A stretch of 53,908 nt of DNA. Origin: an uncultured Bacteroidales bacterium. GTDB taxonomy: Bacteria > Bacteroidota > Bacteroidia > Bacteroidales > UBA932. Below the pieces are notes generated by a model. It did no database searches, was not told the origin of the DNA, and saw nothing but the letters and a program-made list of their open reading frames with translations. The stretch covers positions 1 to 53,908 of the forward strand of contig CAMKSQ010000012.1 of assembly GCA_946415475.1 (NCBI GenBank). Reading direction: 5' to 3'. The position numbers were made by a program, and so were the translations under genes. Below, piece by piece: positions 26,957 through 34,701 of this stretch; position 1 is the stretch's first letter, and each line of letters starts with the position of its first letter.

Positions 26957-29900
26957 ATGAAAAAGTTTTTAACTAGTGTTGCTATGGCGCTGCTCCTGGT
27001 TGGTTGCGCCAAGGAGTATGACGACTCCGGCCTGAAGGAGCGCATCGGCGCTCTGGAAACCCGTGTCACGGCACTGGAATCCAACGTGCAGGCCCTTCAG
27101 TCCGCTATCGGCGAGGGTGTGTTCGTAGCCAAGGTCCAGGAATATGTGGACCCGGATACCGGTAAGACCATCGGTGTCACCGTTACCTACACCAATGGTG
27201 ATGTGAAGTACTTCGAAATCACCCCGCAGGAGGACTACGAAGGTCCCGTGCTGGGTGTCATCAAGAGCGGTTCCGGTGAGCTGGTTTGGGCCATCGACGG
27301 TATCGCCATCCTGATCGACGGCAAAGAAGTGCCGGTGTACCAGACTCCTGTTTTCACCCTTGACGAAGACGGTTACCTCTGGGTAGAGGTCGACGGCGAG
27401 AAGGTGAAACTGGGCCAGGTGCAGAACGAAGGCGCCACCCTGGTGGACGGCATCTTCACCAACATCAAGGTGGAGCAGGATAAGATTGTCCTCACCCTGT
27501 CCGACGAAACCACGGTGAACATCCCGTTCGCCGAGGCTTTCAAGATCGAACTGATGCTTGACGAGTGTGTTTACACCACCGGAGACCCCATCCCCGTTCA
27601 CTATGCTCTCACTGCAGCTACCACCGGTACTGTAGTCCGCGTAGCCGGTTACAATCCGTTCGATTTCTCCGTGGCAGTCAATAATGAGGACAAAATCATT
27701 GAGATTACACCTCTGGCTAATGGCGCTGCCGCCCAGCTGCTCATCGTGGCCGACTCCGGTATCGGCCTCGTTTCCACTGCCACCCTCCTGGTAGAACCCG
27801 AAGGACTGAAGGTGGTGGACATCCCCTTCAGCGAGACGGTTGACTACATGGCCGAGGGCGAAGGCGGTACTGTTACTGCGCACATCGTTTCCAACGTAAA
27901 TCCCGAGGTGAAGCCCGTAGACGAGTGGATTCACCTGGTAGATGTGAAGGCTACGGCCTATACCGTCACCCTGTCCCTGGACGACAATACCACCGGCGAG
28001 GTTCGTACCGGTTTGGTGAACATTCTCAAGAAGGGAACCGAGGAGGTGCTCCAGACCATCATCATTGGCCAGCTGGCCGCCGAAAAAGAGGAAGGCCCGG
28101 CCAACCTGAGCAAGAAGGAAAGCGCCAACAGCTACCTTGTCTATGCCCCCGGCGAATACAAGTTCAAGGCTGTGAAGGGTAACAGCGAAGAGAGCGTAGG
28201 TGCCGTGGCCAAGGCTGAGATCCTGTGGGAAAGCGACAACACCACCACTGCACCTGCGGCCAACGCCATCATCGCCAGTGTGAAGGTGGACGGTGAATTC
28301 ATTGTCTTCTCTACTCCTGAAATCCTTGTCCCTGGTAATGCCCTTATCGCTGCCAAGGATGAAGCTGGCACCATCCTCTGGAGCTGGCACATCTGGATTC
28401 CTGAGACGGAGATTGTCAACGGAACCTTCAATGCCACGAGCGTTCCTATGATGGACCGCAACCTGGGCGCCCTGTTGCCTGCCGTAGCCGGCGAGGAGCC
28501 TGGCAGCAAGACCATCGGTATGTTCTATCAGTGGGGTCGTAAGGACCCGTTCCCGGGCACCGCATCGGTTAGCTCTGCTACCCCTATCGCTACCAACGGT
28601 GTTATTACCTTGTCCAGCGAGAAACAGAATTTCACTGTGGAAGAATCCATCCAGAATCCTACGGTTTACGTAAAGACCGGCGGAGACAGCAACAAGACCT
28701 GGATGGTGGGCCTGGAAGAAATCAACAATACGTATTGGGGTGCCGAAAAGACCATCTATGACCCGTGCCCTCCGGGATACGTCGTTGCTCCTTGCGATAA
28801 GGAAAACAGCCCCATGTGGAAGAAGGAGGGTCTCTCTGTGGACACCACCAACAAACTCCTCAAAGCAGGTGATACGGTATTCCCGGTTGCCGGTTATCTG
28901 GACCAGGGTGAATATGTAAAGGTTGGTACCCGTGTTTATATCTGGAGCTCTACTGCAAACTCCAACGATCATAACCTTGGCAATTATCTCATTGCCGACG
29001 GCAGTTCTTATGATGTCACTGTCCAGCGCATGTCCCGTGGCGGTAACGTCCGTTGCGTCGTGGCCAACGAAGGCGCCATTGTGCCGCCTACCCCGAACCC
29101 CGGTGGTGACGAGCCTGGTGACACCACTCCTGACCTGAGCAAGGACGGTAGCGCCAACTGCTACATCATTCCTGCTACCACGACGGCTGGTGCCCAGTAC
29201 AAGTTCAAGGCTGTGAAGGGTAATTCTACCGAGAGCGTAGGTACTGTTGCCACGGCTGAAGTGCTTTGGGAGACCATCAACAGCGCCACAGCTCCCGAGG
29301 AGGGCTCTGTAGTTGCCGCTGTGGAGTATGCCGACGGTTATGTGTTTATCACCATGCCTGAAACCATGCAGGCTGGTAACGCGCTGGTCGGTGTCAAGGA
29401 TGCTGCCGGTGACATTCTCTGGAGCTGGCACATCTGGGTGCCTGCCGACGCTGTGGAGGCTGTAGCTTGCAGCCTGATGGGCGGAAATATCCTGGACCGC
29501 CACCTGGGCGCCCTGGTTAGGCCTGTAGCATGGCCCTCTGCCGAGGCCGTGGAACTGGAATCCTTCGGTCTGTTCTACCAGTGGGGCCGTAAAGACCCGT
29601 TCCCGGGCCCCAAGAGCCTGGACGACTATCCCAGCAAGATTGCCCTGACCGGTATGCAGATGGAGAAATATGAGCGGAAAGTGAATGAAGCCGAAGGCTT
29701 GGATGAAAAGCTGCCCGATGTGGCCTGGTCCATCAAGCATCCGACCACCTATCCGTTCAAGTCTGTCTGGAAGGCAGATAAGGCTAAATACAGCCAGGGC
29801 AGTTGCGACTGGCTTGAAGAGCATGTTTCCGACCTGTGGGACAAGGATGGTAAGAAGACTATCTACGACCCGTGCCCGGTTGGTTACAGGGTTCCTCAGT

Positions 29901-30193
29901 ATGACAACACCCTTGCCATGTGGAATAAGACCGACGATAACTGGACCTTTGACAAGGCAAACTTCTACTTCAAGCATGCCGATTCCGACGTGGTGTTCCC
30001 GCTGTCCGGTTATCTGGATGATGCAGGTGGCAGCCTGGTGCTGAAAGGCCGTTCCTTCATCTGGTCTGCCAAGGAGTATTCCGATGCATCCCGCGCCTGT
30101 GGTATTGATGTACGTGCTACGGAAAGCAGCAAGTACAATGGCGAAAAGACCTACAAGGCCCGTGGTGCTTCCGTCCGCTGCGTAGCAGAATAA
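26957..30193 (+). CDS. Large lipoprotein with coiled-coil N-terminus and two FISUMP modules
   Basis: Lipoprotein of 1078 residues (LLLVGC). The start LKERIGALETRVTALESNVQ forms a short coiled coil followed by the DUF4988-type region (VTYTNGDVKYFEI.., VFTLDEDGYLWVEVDGEKV). Residues of about 200-375 are beta-rich with one BACON-like part. Two FISUMP modules follow, the first from ANSYLV at about residue 388 (IYDPCPPGYVV near 600), the second from ANCYII at about 732 (IYDPCPVGYRVP near 970, end ASVRCVAE), joined by a Pro/Gly/Asp linker (VPPTPNPGGDEPGD). The two modules are clearly homologous, so they arose by duplication. Probably a long surface-exposed adhesin or glycan binder at the end of the PUL transcript. 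Confidence 0.83.
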   Translation: MKKFLTSVAMALLLVGCAKEYDDSGLKERIGALETRVTALESNVQALQSAIGEGVFVAKVQEYVDPDTGKTIGVTVTYTNGDVKYFEITPQEDYEGPVLGVIKSGSGELVWAIDGIAILIDGKEVPVYQTPVFTLDEDGYLWVEVDGEKVKLGQVQNEGATLVDGIFTNIKVEQDKIVLTLSDETTVNIPFAEAFKIELMLDECVYTTGDPIPVHYALTAATTGTVVRVAGYNPFDFSVAVNNEDKIIEITPLANGAAAQLLIVADSGIGLVSTATLLVEPEGLKVVDIPFSETVDYMAEGEGGTVTAHIVSNVNPEVKPVDEWIHLVDVKATAYTVTLSLDDNTTGEVRTGLVNILKKGTEEVLQTIIIGQLAAEKEEGPANLSKKESANSYLVYAPGEYKFKAVKGNSEESVGAVAKAEILWESDNTTTAPAANAIIASVKVDGEFIVFSTPEILVPGNALIAAKDEAGTILWSWHIWIPETEIVNGTFNATSVPMMDRNLGALLPAVAGEEPGSKTIGMFYQWGRKDPFPGTASVSSATPIATNGVITLSSEKQNFTVEESIQNPTVYVKTGGDSNKTWMVGLEEINNTYWGAEKTIYDPCPPGYVVAPCDKENSPMWKKEGLSVDTTNKLLKAGDTVFPVAGYLDQGEYVKVGTRVYIWSSTANSNDHNLGNYLIADGSSYDVTVQRMSRGGNVRCVVANEGAIVPPTPNPGGDEPGDTTPDLSKDGSANCYIIPATTTAGAQYKFKAVKGNSTESVGTVATAEVLWETINSATAPEEGSVVAAVEYADGYVFITMPETMQAGNALVGVKDAAGDILWSWHIWVPADAVEAVACSLMGGNILDRHLGALVRPVAWPSAEAVELESFGLFYQWGRKDPFPGPKSLDDYPSKIALTGMQMEKYERKVNEAEGLDEKLPDVAWSIKHPTTYPFKSVWKADKAKYSQGSCDWLEEHVSDLWDKDGKKTIYDPCPVGYRVPQYDNTLAMWNKTDDNWTFDKANFYFKHADSDVVFPLSGYLDDAGGSLVLKGRSFIWSAKEYSDASRACGIDVRATESSKYNGEKTYKARGASVRCVAE

Positions 30194-30202
30194 GTATTTC
30201 CC

Positions 30203-30243
30203 GGTGCAAAAGGTTGGTTTTTAACCGGCCAACCTTTTGCACC
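30203..30243. terminator. Strong 15-bp hairpin after the PUL, possible terminator or 3' stabiliser
   Basis: Arms 30203-30217 (GGTGCAAAAGGTTGG) and 30229-30243 (CCAACCTTTTGCACC) are perfectly complementary around an 11-base loop, 9 bp after the stop of the large FISUMP gene. No U-run follows on either strand, so it is not a textbook rho-independent terminator. It belongs to the GGTTGG hairpin family seen again at 30281 and 41609-41762. Confidence 0.6.
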
Positions 30244-30280
30244 TTAACCTAACCACAACATAACCAAACCAATTAACCAT

Positions 30281-30315
30281 GCAAATGGTTGGTCCCCTGA
30301 AATCCAACCTTTGAC
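30281..30315. repeat. GGTTGG-family hairpin in the leader of the 49-aa peptide gene
   Basis: Arms GCAAATGGTTGG (30281-30292) and CCAACCTTTGAC (30304-30315) pair over ten bases with one bulged T. It sits 12 bp before the small peptide ATG. A short frame (ATG 30279, 11 codons) lies across the hairpin and could be a leader peptide, but this is speculative. Just upstream, 30261-30278 resembles the 12321-12338 leader before the first SusC gene. Confidence 0.5.
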
Positions 30316-30327
30316 AATCTAGAGCTT

Positions 30328-30477
30328 ATGATAAGACAAACTTACACCGCTCCCAAGACCGACATCTTGGAGCTAAACTACGCCGAGCCCGTGTGCCAGC
30401 CCGCATCTGGCGAGGTGCCGGATTATGATCCCAACCCGTTGGATCCGGGAGCTTTATTTGGTAGTGGTATTATCTAG
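30328..30477 (+). CDS. Small 49-residue peptide of unknown function
   Basis: An intact frame of 50 codons begins MIRQTYTAPKTDILEL and ends GALFGSGII. It has one Cys (position 23, in EPVCQPAS), an acidic Pro/Asp-rich middle (VPDYDPNPLDPG), no signal peptide and no membrane segment. Bacteroidales genomes carry many short proteins of about 40-60 residues starting with a 'K/R-x-Y-x-x-P-x-x-x-x-x-x-L' pattern near fimbrillin or FISUMP genes; their role is not known to me. The stop is 12 bp before the FISUMP lipoprotein at 30490, with a Shine-Dalgarno-like AGGAGGAG directly after the stop, so the two are likely cotranscribed. Confidence 0.6.
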   Translation: MIRQTYTAPKTDILELNYAEPVCQPASGEVPDYDPNPLDPGALFGSGII

Positions 30478-30483
30478 GAGGAG
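30476..30483 (+). promoter_or_regulatory. Unusually strong Shine-Dalgarno sequence before the third FISUMP gene
   Basis: AGGAGGAG, overlapping the stop of the 49-aa frame, lies 6 bp before ATG 30490. Most Bacteroidota genes, including most in this window, lack such motifs, so this one stands out and supports both the start choice and translation coupled to the small peptide. Confidence 0.55.
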
Positions 30484-30489
30484 CGCCAT

Positions 30490-32391
30490 ATGAAAAAGAC
30501 TTATATCCTGGCCCTTGCGGCCCTCGCTATGGCATTCTCCTGCCAAAAAGCAGAAAACAGCCCGGAAGCCACTTCTGAGCCCGTAGTGCGCACCTTCACC
30601 TGCACCTTTGCCCAGCCGGACACCAAACTGGCCATTGACTCCGAGGGTAAAACCACCTGGGAAGTTGGCGACCAGATCCTTGTTCACGGAGCGGGCTCGT
30701 CTAACAGGCAAATCATCACACTCGACACGGGTGATATCAGTGCAGATGGTAAAACGGCAACCATTACTGTTACCTCCGTCACGGCTTATGAGCGTCCCGA
30801 CAAGGGATACATAAGCACCTATTATGCCTCATATCCTGCCAGCGCGGTGCCCTCGGGTAATCAGTACTATTACGCTCGGTTCAATGATACCAATTTGCCG
30901 CTAATGGCGGCGTATGATAAAGGAGATAGTTTTGTGTTTACCAATATTTGTGGTGTCCTCTCTTTTAAAGTAAGCGGTGATTTTGACACCTATGTTTTTA
31001 GTGGTAATAACGATGAAACTATCGGTTATACTATCTTCCAGGCAAGAGTTGTCAATAAAACCGGAAATGTCGAGCAATTGGAAATCCCTTATTCCGGTGA
31101 TGGGCTCCCTTCAGGCCCCCAAAAAAGTATCACCGGTGATGTTTATGATGATGGAACAACCATCAATAGCATTTATTTCCCCAATGGCGCCAACTTTACA
31201 GGAGGTTTCACCATTAAGTTCCTCAAGAGCGGTTCTGTTGTTAAGACCCTTTCTACCACCAAAAGTGTAGATGTTCCCAGAAACAGCTATCGTTCCATGG
31301 GAAATGTTACCGCTTACCTGAAGGACTATGTGGCTCCGACGAAACATGATAACACAATTGAAGTAAATGTTTCGACTGCCACCGACCTCGGTTCTTCGGC
31401 CACGGCGAATTGCTATGTCGTCTCTTCTGCCGGAGACTACATGTTCAAGGCTGTCAAGGGTAACAGTTCAACTGTTGTTGGGACTGTAGCCTCTGTGGCA
31501 ATTCTTTGGGAAACCTGGAATAATGCGGAGACTGTTACGGCTAATTCCGTTATTGCGGCCGCCGATTACGATCAGCAAAGCGGAGAAGATCCGTATATTG
31601 TATTTAAGACTCCCGCCACGCTCCATGTTGGCAATGCCCTCATCGCCGCCAAGGATGCCCTTGGCAACATCCTTTGGAGCTGGCATATTTGGGTTCCCTC
31701 GGTTGCCATTTCGGCTACTGATAAGACGGCTGTTATTGGCGGCAGCGTGATGAATATGAATCTTGGCGCTCTTGAGGAGGTACCTGGCTCCGGTTCTGCA
31801 ACAATTGCTTCTCTCGGCCTCCTGTATCAGTGGGGTAGAAAAGACCCGTTTGTGGGTGCCGCCGAGTGGAAGGATTATCCCGCTAAGGCAGAAGTCGCGG
31901 GATCTGCTTGGACCCTCACTAAGAGCAGGGTTACCATGGCAGAAGCCATTCTTCATCCGACGGTTCTTTACATTGATCCTGCACAAAATGATAACAAGGG
32001 CTGGATGGAGACACCTGATGCAACGCTGTGGAATAATTCTGGCAGCAAAACCATTTATGATCCTTGCCCGGCTGGCTACAAGGTTCCGGTCAAAACGGGC
32101 TCCATCTGGACCAAGACCGATACGGATTGGACTTTCGATGCAACAAATCACGTATGTGAGCTGTCTGGCGTGAGAATCCCCTTGGCCGGTTATGTCGAAT
32201 GCTGGGGCGGCAGCCTGTATGGTAATGGCACTGGCTCGGAACATGCATATCTTTGGTCTGCCACATCTCACGATGGAGATGATGAAAGGGGTGATTGCGT
32301 TTATATTAGGGCCTTTAGAACATCCGGCAAGTATTATGGCAACAGTCGCGGAAAGGCTAATGCCGGCTCCGTCCGCTGCGTAGCAGAATAG
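30490..32391 (+). CDS. Fimbrillin-like plus FISUMP-domain lipoprotein (third FISUMP protein, AT-richer)
   Basis: Lipoprotein of 633 residues (MAFSC) with the same plan as the 613-residue protein at 25087: fimbrillin-like region (TTWEVGDQILVHG, STYYASYPAS) up to about 295, then ATANCYVVSSAGDYMFKAVKGN at about 305, ILWSWHIWVP, YQWGRKDPF, IYDPCPAGYKVP near 523, and the ending GSVRCVAE. The two are clear paralogues. From about 30880 to the end it is visibly richer in A/T and uses codons such as ATT, TTT and GCT more than its neighbours, hinting at recent transfer or replacement. It has its own upstream region with two hairpins and the 49-aa gene, so it is probably a separate transcription unit. 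Confidence 0.83.
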   Translation: MKKTYILALAALAMAFSCQKAENSPEATSEPVVRTFTCTFAQPDTKLAIDSEGKTTWEVGDQILVHGAGSSNRQIITLDTGDISADGKTATITVTSVTAYERPDKGYISTYYASYPASAVPSGNQYYYARFNDTNLPLMAAYDKGDSFVFTNICGVLSFKVSGDFDTYVFSGNNDETIGYTIFQARVVNKTGNVEQLEIPYSGDGLPSGPQKSITGDVYDDGTTINSIYFPNGANFTGGFTIKFLKSGSVVKTLSTTKSVDVPRNSYRSMGNVTAYLKDYVAPTKHDNTIEVNVSTATDLGSSATANCYVVSSAGDYMFKAVKGNSSTVVGTVASVAILWETWNNAETVTANSVIAAADYDQQSGEDPYIVFKTPATLHVGNALIAAKDALGNILWSWHIWVPSVAISATDKTAVIGGSVMNMNLGALEEVPGSGSATIASLGLLYQWGRKDPFVGAAEWKDYPAKAEVAGSAWTLTKSRVTMAEAILHPTVLYIDPAQNDNKGWMETPDATLWNNSGSKTIYDPCPAGYKVPVKTGSIWTKTDTDWTFDATNHVCELSGVRIPLAGYVECWGGSLYGNGTGSEHAYLWSATSHDGDDERGDCVYIRAFRTSGKYYGNSRGKANAGSVRCVAE

Positions 32392-32403
32392 CTTTTGGAG
32401 GCA

Positions 32404-32535
32404 ATGCGAACCGTAGGTTGTAAAGCATGTCGTGATAGGGGCACCGCTGTTATCGTCCCATTTATTGGACCCATGACAGCACTTGGCGGCCCACAGTGCC
32501 CATTGAAAGGCAAGACAACCGGATTTTTGCATTGA
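32404..32535 (+). CDS. Possible 43-residue Cys-containing peptide (tentative)
   Basis: A frame of 44 codons begins MRTVGCKACRDRG and ends KTTGFLH, with three Cys (a CKAC pair and one later), and follows a GGAGG motif three bases before the ATG. It starts 12 bp after the FISUMP stop. No homologue comes to mind, there is no signal peptide, and a frame this short can occur by chance. It is the only candidate gene in the 211-bp gap 32392-32602. Confidence 0.25.
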   Translation: MRTVGCKACRDRGTAVIVPFIGPMTALGGPQCPLKGKTTGFLH

Positions 32536-32548
32536 GCCGTTTTTCATC

Positions 32549-32580
32549 CGGGGGCGGCTGACCCCACCCCCGGGTGCCAA
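32549..32580. repeat. GC-rich hairpin before the GH18-propeller gene
   Basis: CATCCGGGGG pairs with CCCCCGGGTG (10 bp with one T-G wobble) around a 12-base loop. No U-tract follows. It lies about 25 bp before the start of the GH18 fusion gene at 32603 and may act as an attenuator, terminator or mRNA-processing element. Confidence 0.4.
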
Positions 32581-32602
32581 GATAACATTAAAACTAATCG
32601 AG

Positions 32603-34699
32603 ATGAAAACATCGCGTATTCTGAGCATTGCGCTGCTGAGCGCCTGCATAGGTTTGCTGGCTTCTTGTTCTTCCGACAAGACGTTAGGCATGGTGGTCCC
32701 TAATCCCAGCACCAAGCCTTCGACCGGCACCATCCCGGACGGTGATCCGTTCAATCCGGACGCCCCCGTCGATCCCGTAGGGCCGGACCCCGTGGATCCG
32801 CTGGACGACATCGTCAATAATCCCGAGCGCCTGGCGCGCCTGGGCATTACCCCCATCATCGAAATTTACTACACCGAGTACACCCGTACCGACCTGTTCC
32901 CGTCGTTGGAAGAGGTGCGCAACTTCACCCATATCAACGTGGGTCACGTGCGCTTCAAGGATAAGGACAACGGTACCGGCGTCGATATCCCGGCGGCCTC
33001 CATCTCCCTGATCCAGAAGTTCGTGGCCTACAAGCACAGCGGCTATCCCGAGCTCAAGGTGAAGCTGCAGATGGGCGGCTGGGGCAAGAATGCCGACGGC
33101 TGGTCCCAGATGGCCCGCGACCCCGAGAAGCGGAAAGCCTTCATTGCCGATTGCGTAGCCATTTGCGAGCAGTATGAGGTCGATGGCTTTGACATCGACT
33201 GGGAATATCCCACCTATGCCGCCAAGGATGGAGACCATGTGAACGGTGCTTCCTCGGCCGACTATGAGAACTTCGTGACCCTGTTCAAGGAGATGCGCGA
33301 GGCCATGCCGGACAAGATCCTGTCCTACGCTGCCTCCGACAGCGGCAAGTATACCGACAACTTTGGTGTGCTGCCGTACATCGACTATATCAACGTGATG
33401 ACCTACGACCAGGGCAACCCGCCGTACCACAACTCCTCCCTGTACCGCAGTTCCATCACCGGTTCTCGCTGCTGCGCAGAGGCCATCGACGACATTTTCC
33501 ATGGCAAGCAGGGCATCCCGTACCAGATGATGAACTTCGGTCTGGCCTTCTACGGGCACGGCGACGGCTACAAGCAGACGGTGGGCAACCGCTACCCCTC
33601 TTCCGTGGACTACAGCAAGCTGGAAGACATCTTCTTCAAAGGCACCTGCGACGGCTACGACGTCAAGGGCGTAAACAACCGCATTTGGGACGATGTCGCC
33701 AAGGTTCCTTACTTGGGTGACGCGCTGGGCCGCATGTACGCCTCTTATGAGGACATCGAGTCCCTGAACGCCAAGGTGGAATATGCCAAGAGCCGCAACA
33801 TGCTGGGCGTCATGATTTGGGAATATCGGCACGATAACGACGCCGGTACCCTGCGCCACGCCGTGAAGCACGCCATGGACGGCAATCCGGATGCGCCCGG
33901 CCGTTACGAGCGTCCGGAAGAGGACATCGACCCGGATAAGCCGCGTGAGCTTCCCGTGATGGGTAAGGTGACCAAGTTCATCCTGGGCGCCAAGGGCGGA
34001 CCGATGGTTCAGGAACTGTCGGGCCTGTGCCTGTCCAAGGACGAAGACTTCCTCTGGGGTGTCCACGACAAGGGAACCCTGTTCCGGATCAACTTCGACG
34101 GAACCTTCGAGCAGCAGTACTATCATGAAGCCGATTTCGAGGGCATCACCATCGACCCTGCTACCGGTAATCTGTATATCGGCCTGGAGAGTTCTTCCAA
34201 GTCGGCCTACAAGATTCCCGCCCCGAATTACAACTCTCACGAGTCCATCGGCTTTGCGGTGGAAGGCGTGGCCGACATGGGTAACTCCGGCGTTGAGGGC
34301 ATTGCCTGGCACAAAGGAAACCTGTACTTCGGCACGCAGACGGGCGCCCGGCTGTTCGAATATACGCTGGACGGCACCCAGCTGTGGAAGAAGAGCCTGC
34401 GGGACGTGACCTCCACCATCTCCGAGGTGGGTGACCTGTGCTACGACCCCGTGAGCGACTACCTGTGGGTGCTCGACTCCAACTCCAACAAGGACAAGCC
34501 GCAGTACCTGGGCTTCACCCTGTACCTGTTCAACGGCGATGCCACGCAGCTGCTCAATACCTACTACGTGGGCGACTTTGCCAACTGGAACCCGGAGGCT
34601 GTGTGTGTGGACCACAAGAACAATTGCATCTGGATTGGCGACGACTGCGACAGCGGTAACCCGTCCTGGTTGCATAAAGTCGAATTCACCAATCTGTAG
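32603..34699 (+). CDS. GH18 lipoprotein fused to a C-terminal SdiA-regulated/phytase-like beta-propeller (second GH18)
   Basis: Lipoprotein of 698 residues (LLASC). After the lipid Cys comes LGMVVPNPSTKPSTG, the tether motif shared by all three GH18 proteins here, then a Pro/Asp linker. The GH18 barrel spans about 85-430 with DGFDIDWEYP (catalytic Glu201; Asp194, 197, 199), MGGWGKN and VMTYDQGNPPYHN. A second domain from about 450 (VTKFILGAKGGPMVQELSGLCLSKDEDFL.., FEGITIDPATGNLYIGLE, SGVEGIAWHKGNLYFGTQ, WNPEAVCVDHKNNCIWIGDD) has the repeated blades and 'E-G-I/L' turns of the SdiA-regulated or esterase-like phytase propellers. The start of a histidine phosphatase follows two bases after the stop, so the two act together. 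Fusion of these two domains is unusual in my knowledge. Confidence 0.87.
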   Translation: MKTSRILSIALLSACIGLLASCSSDKTLGMVVPNPSTKPSTGTIPDGDPFNPDAPVDPVGPDPVDPLDDIVNNPERLARLGITPIIEIYYTEYTRTDLFPSLEEVRNFTHINVGHVRFKDKDNGTGVDIPAASISLIQKFVAYKHSGYPELKVKLQMGGWGKNADGWSQMARDPEKRKAFIADCVAICEQYEVDGFDIDWEYPTYAAKDGDHVNGASSADYENFVTLFKEMREAMPDKILSYAASDSGKYTDNFGVLPYIDYINVMTYDQGNPPYHNSSLYRSSITGSRCCAEAIDDIFHGKQGIPYQMMNFGLAFYGHGDGYKQTVGNRYPSSVDYSKLEDIFFKGTCDGYDVKGVNNRIWDDVAKVPYLGDALGRMYASYEDIESLNAKVEYAKSRNMLGVMIWEYRHDNDAGTLRHAVKHAMDGNPDAPGRYERPEEDIDPDKPRELPVMGKVTKFILGAKGGPMVQELSGLCLSKDEDFLWGVHDKGTLFRINFDGTFEQQYYHEADFEGITIDPATGNLYIGLESSSKSAYKIPAPNYNSHESIGFAVEGVADMGNSGVEGIAWHKGNLYFGTQTGARLFEYTLDGTQLWKKSLRDVTSTISEVGDLCYDPVSDYLWVLDSNSNKDKPQYLGFTLYLFNGDATQLLNTYYVGDFANWNPEAVCVDHKNNCIWIGDDCDSGNPSWLHKVEFTNL

Positions 34700-34701
34700 T
34701 C

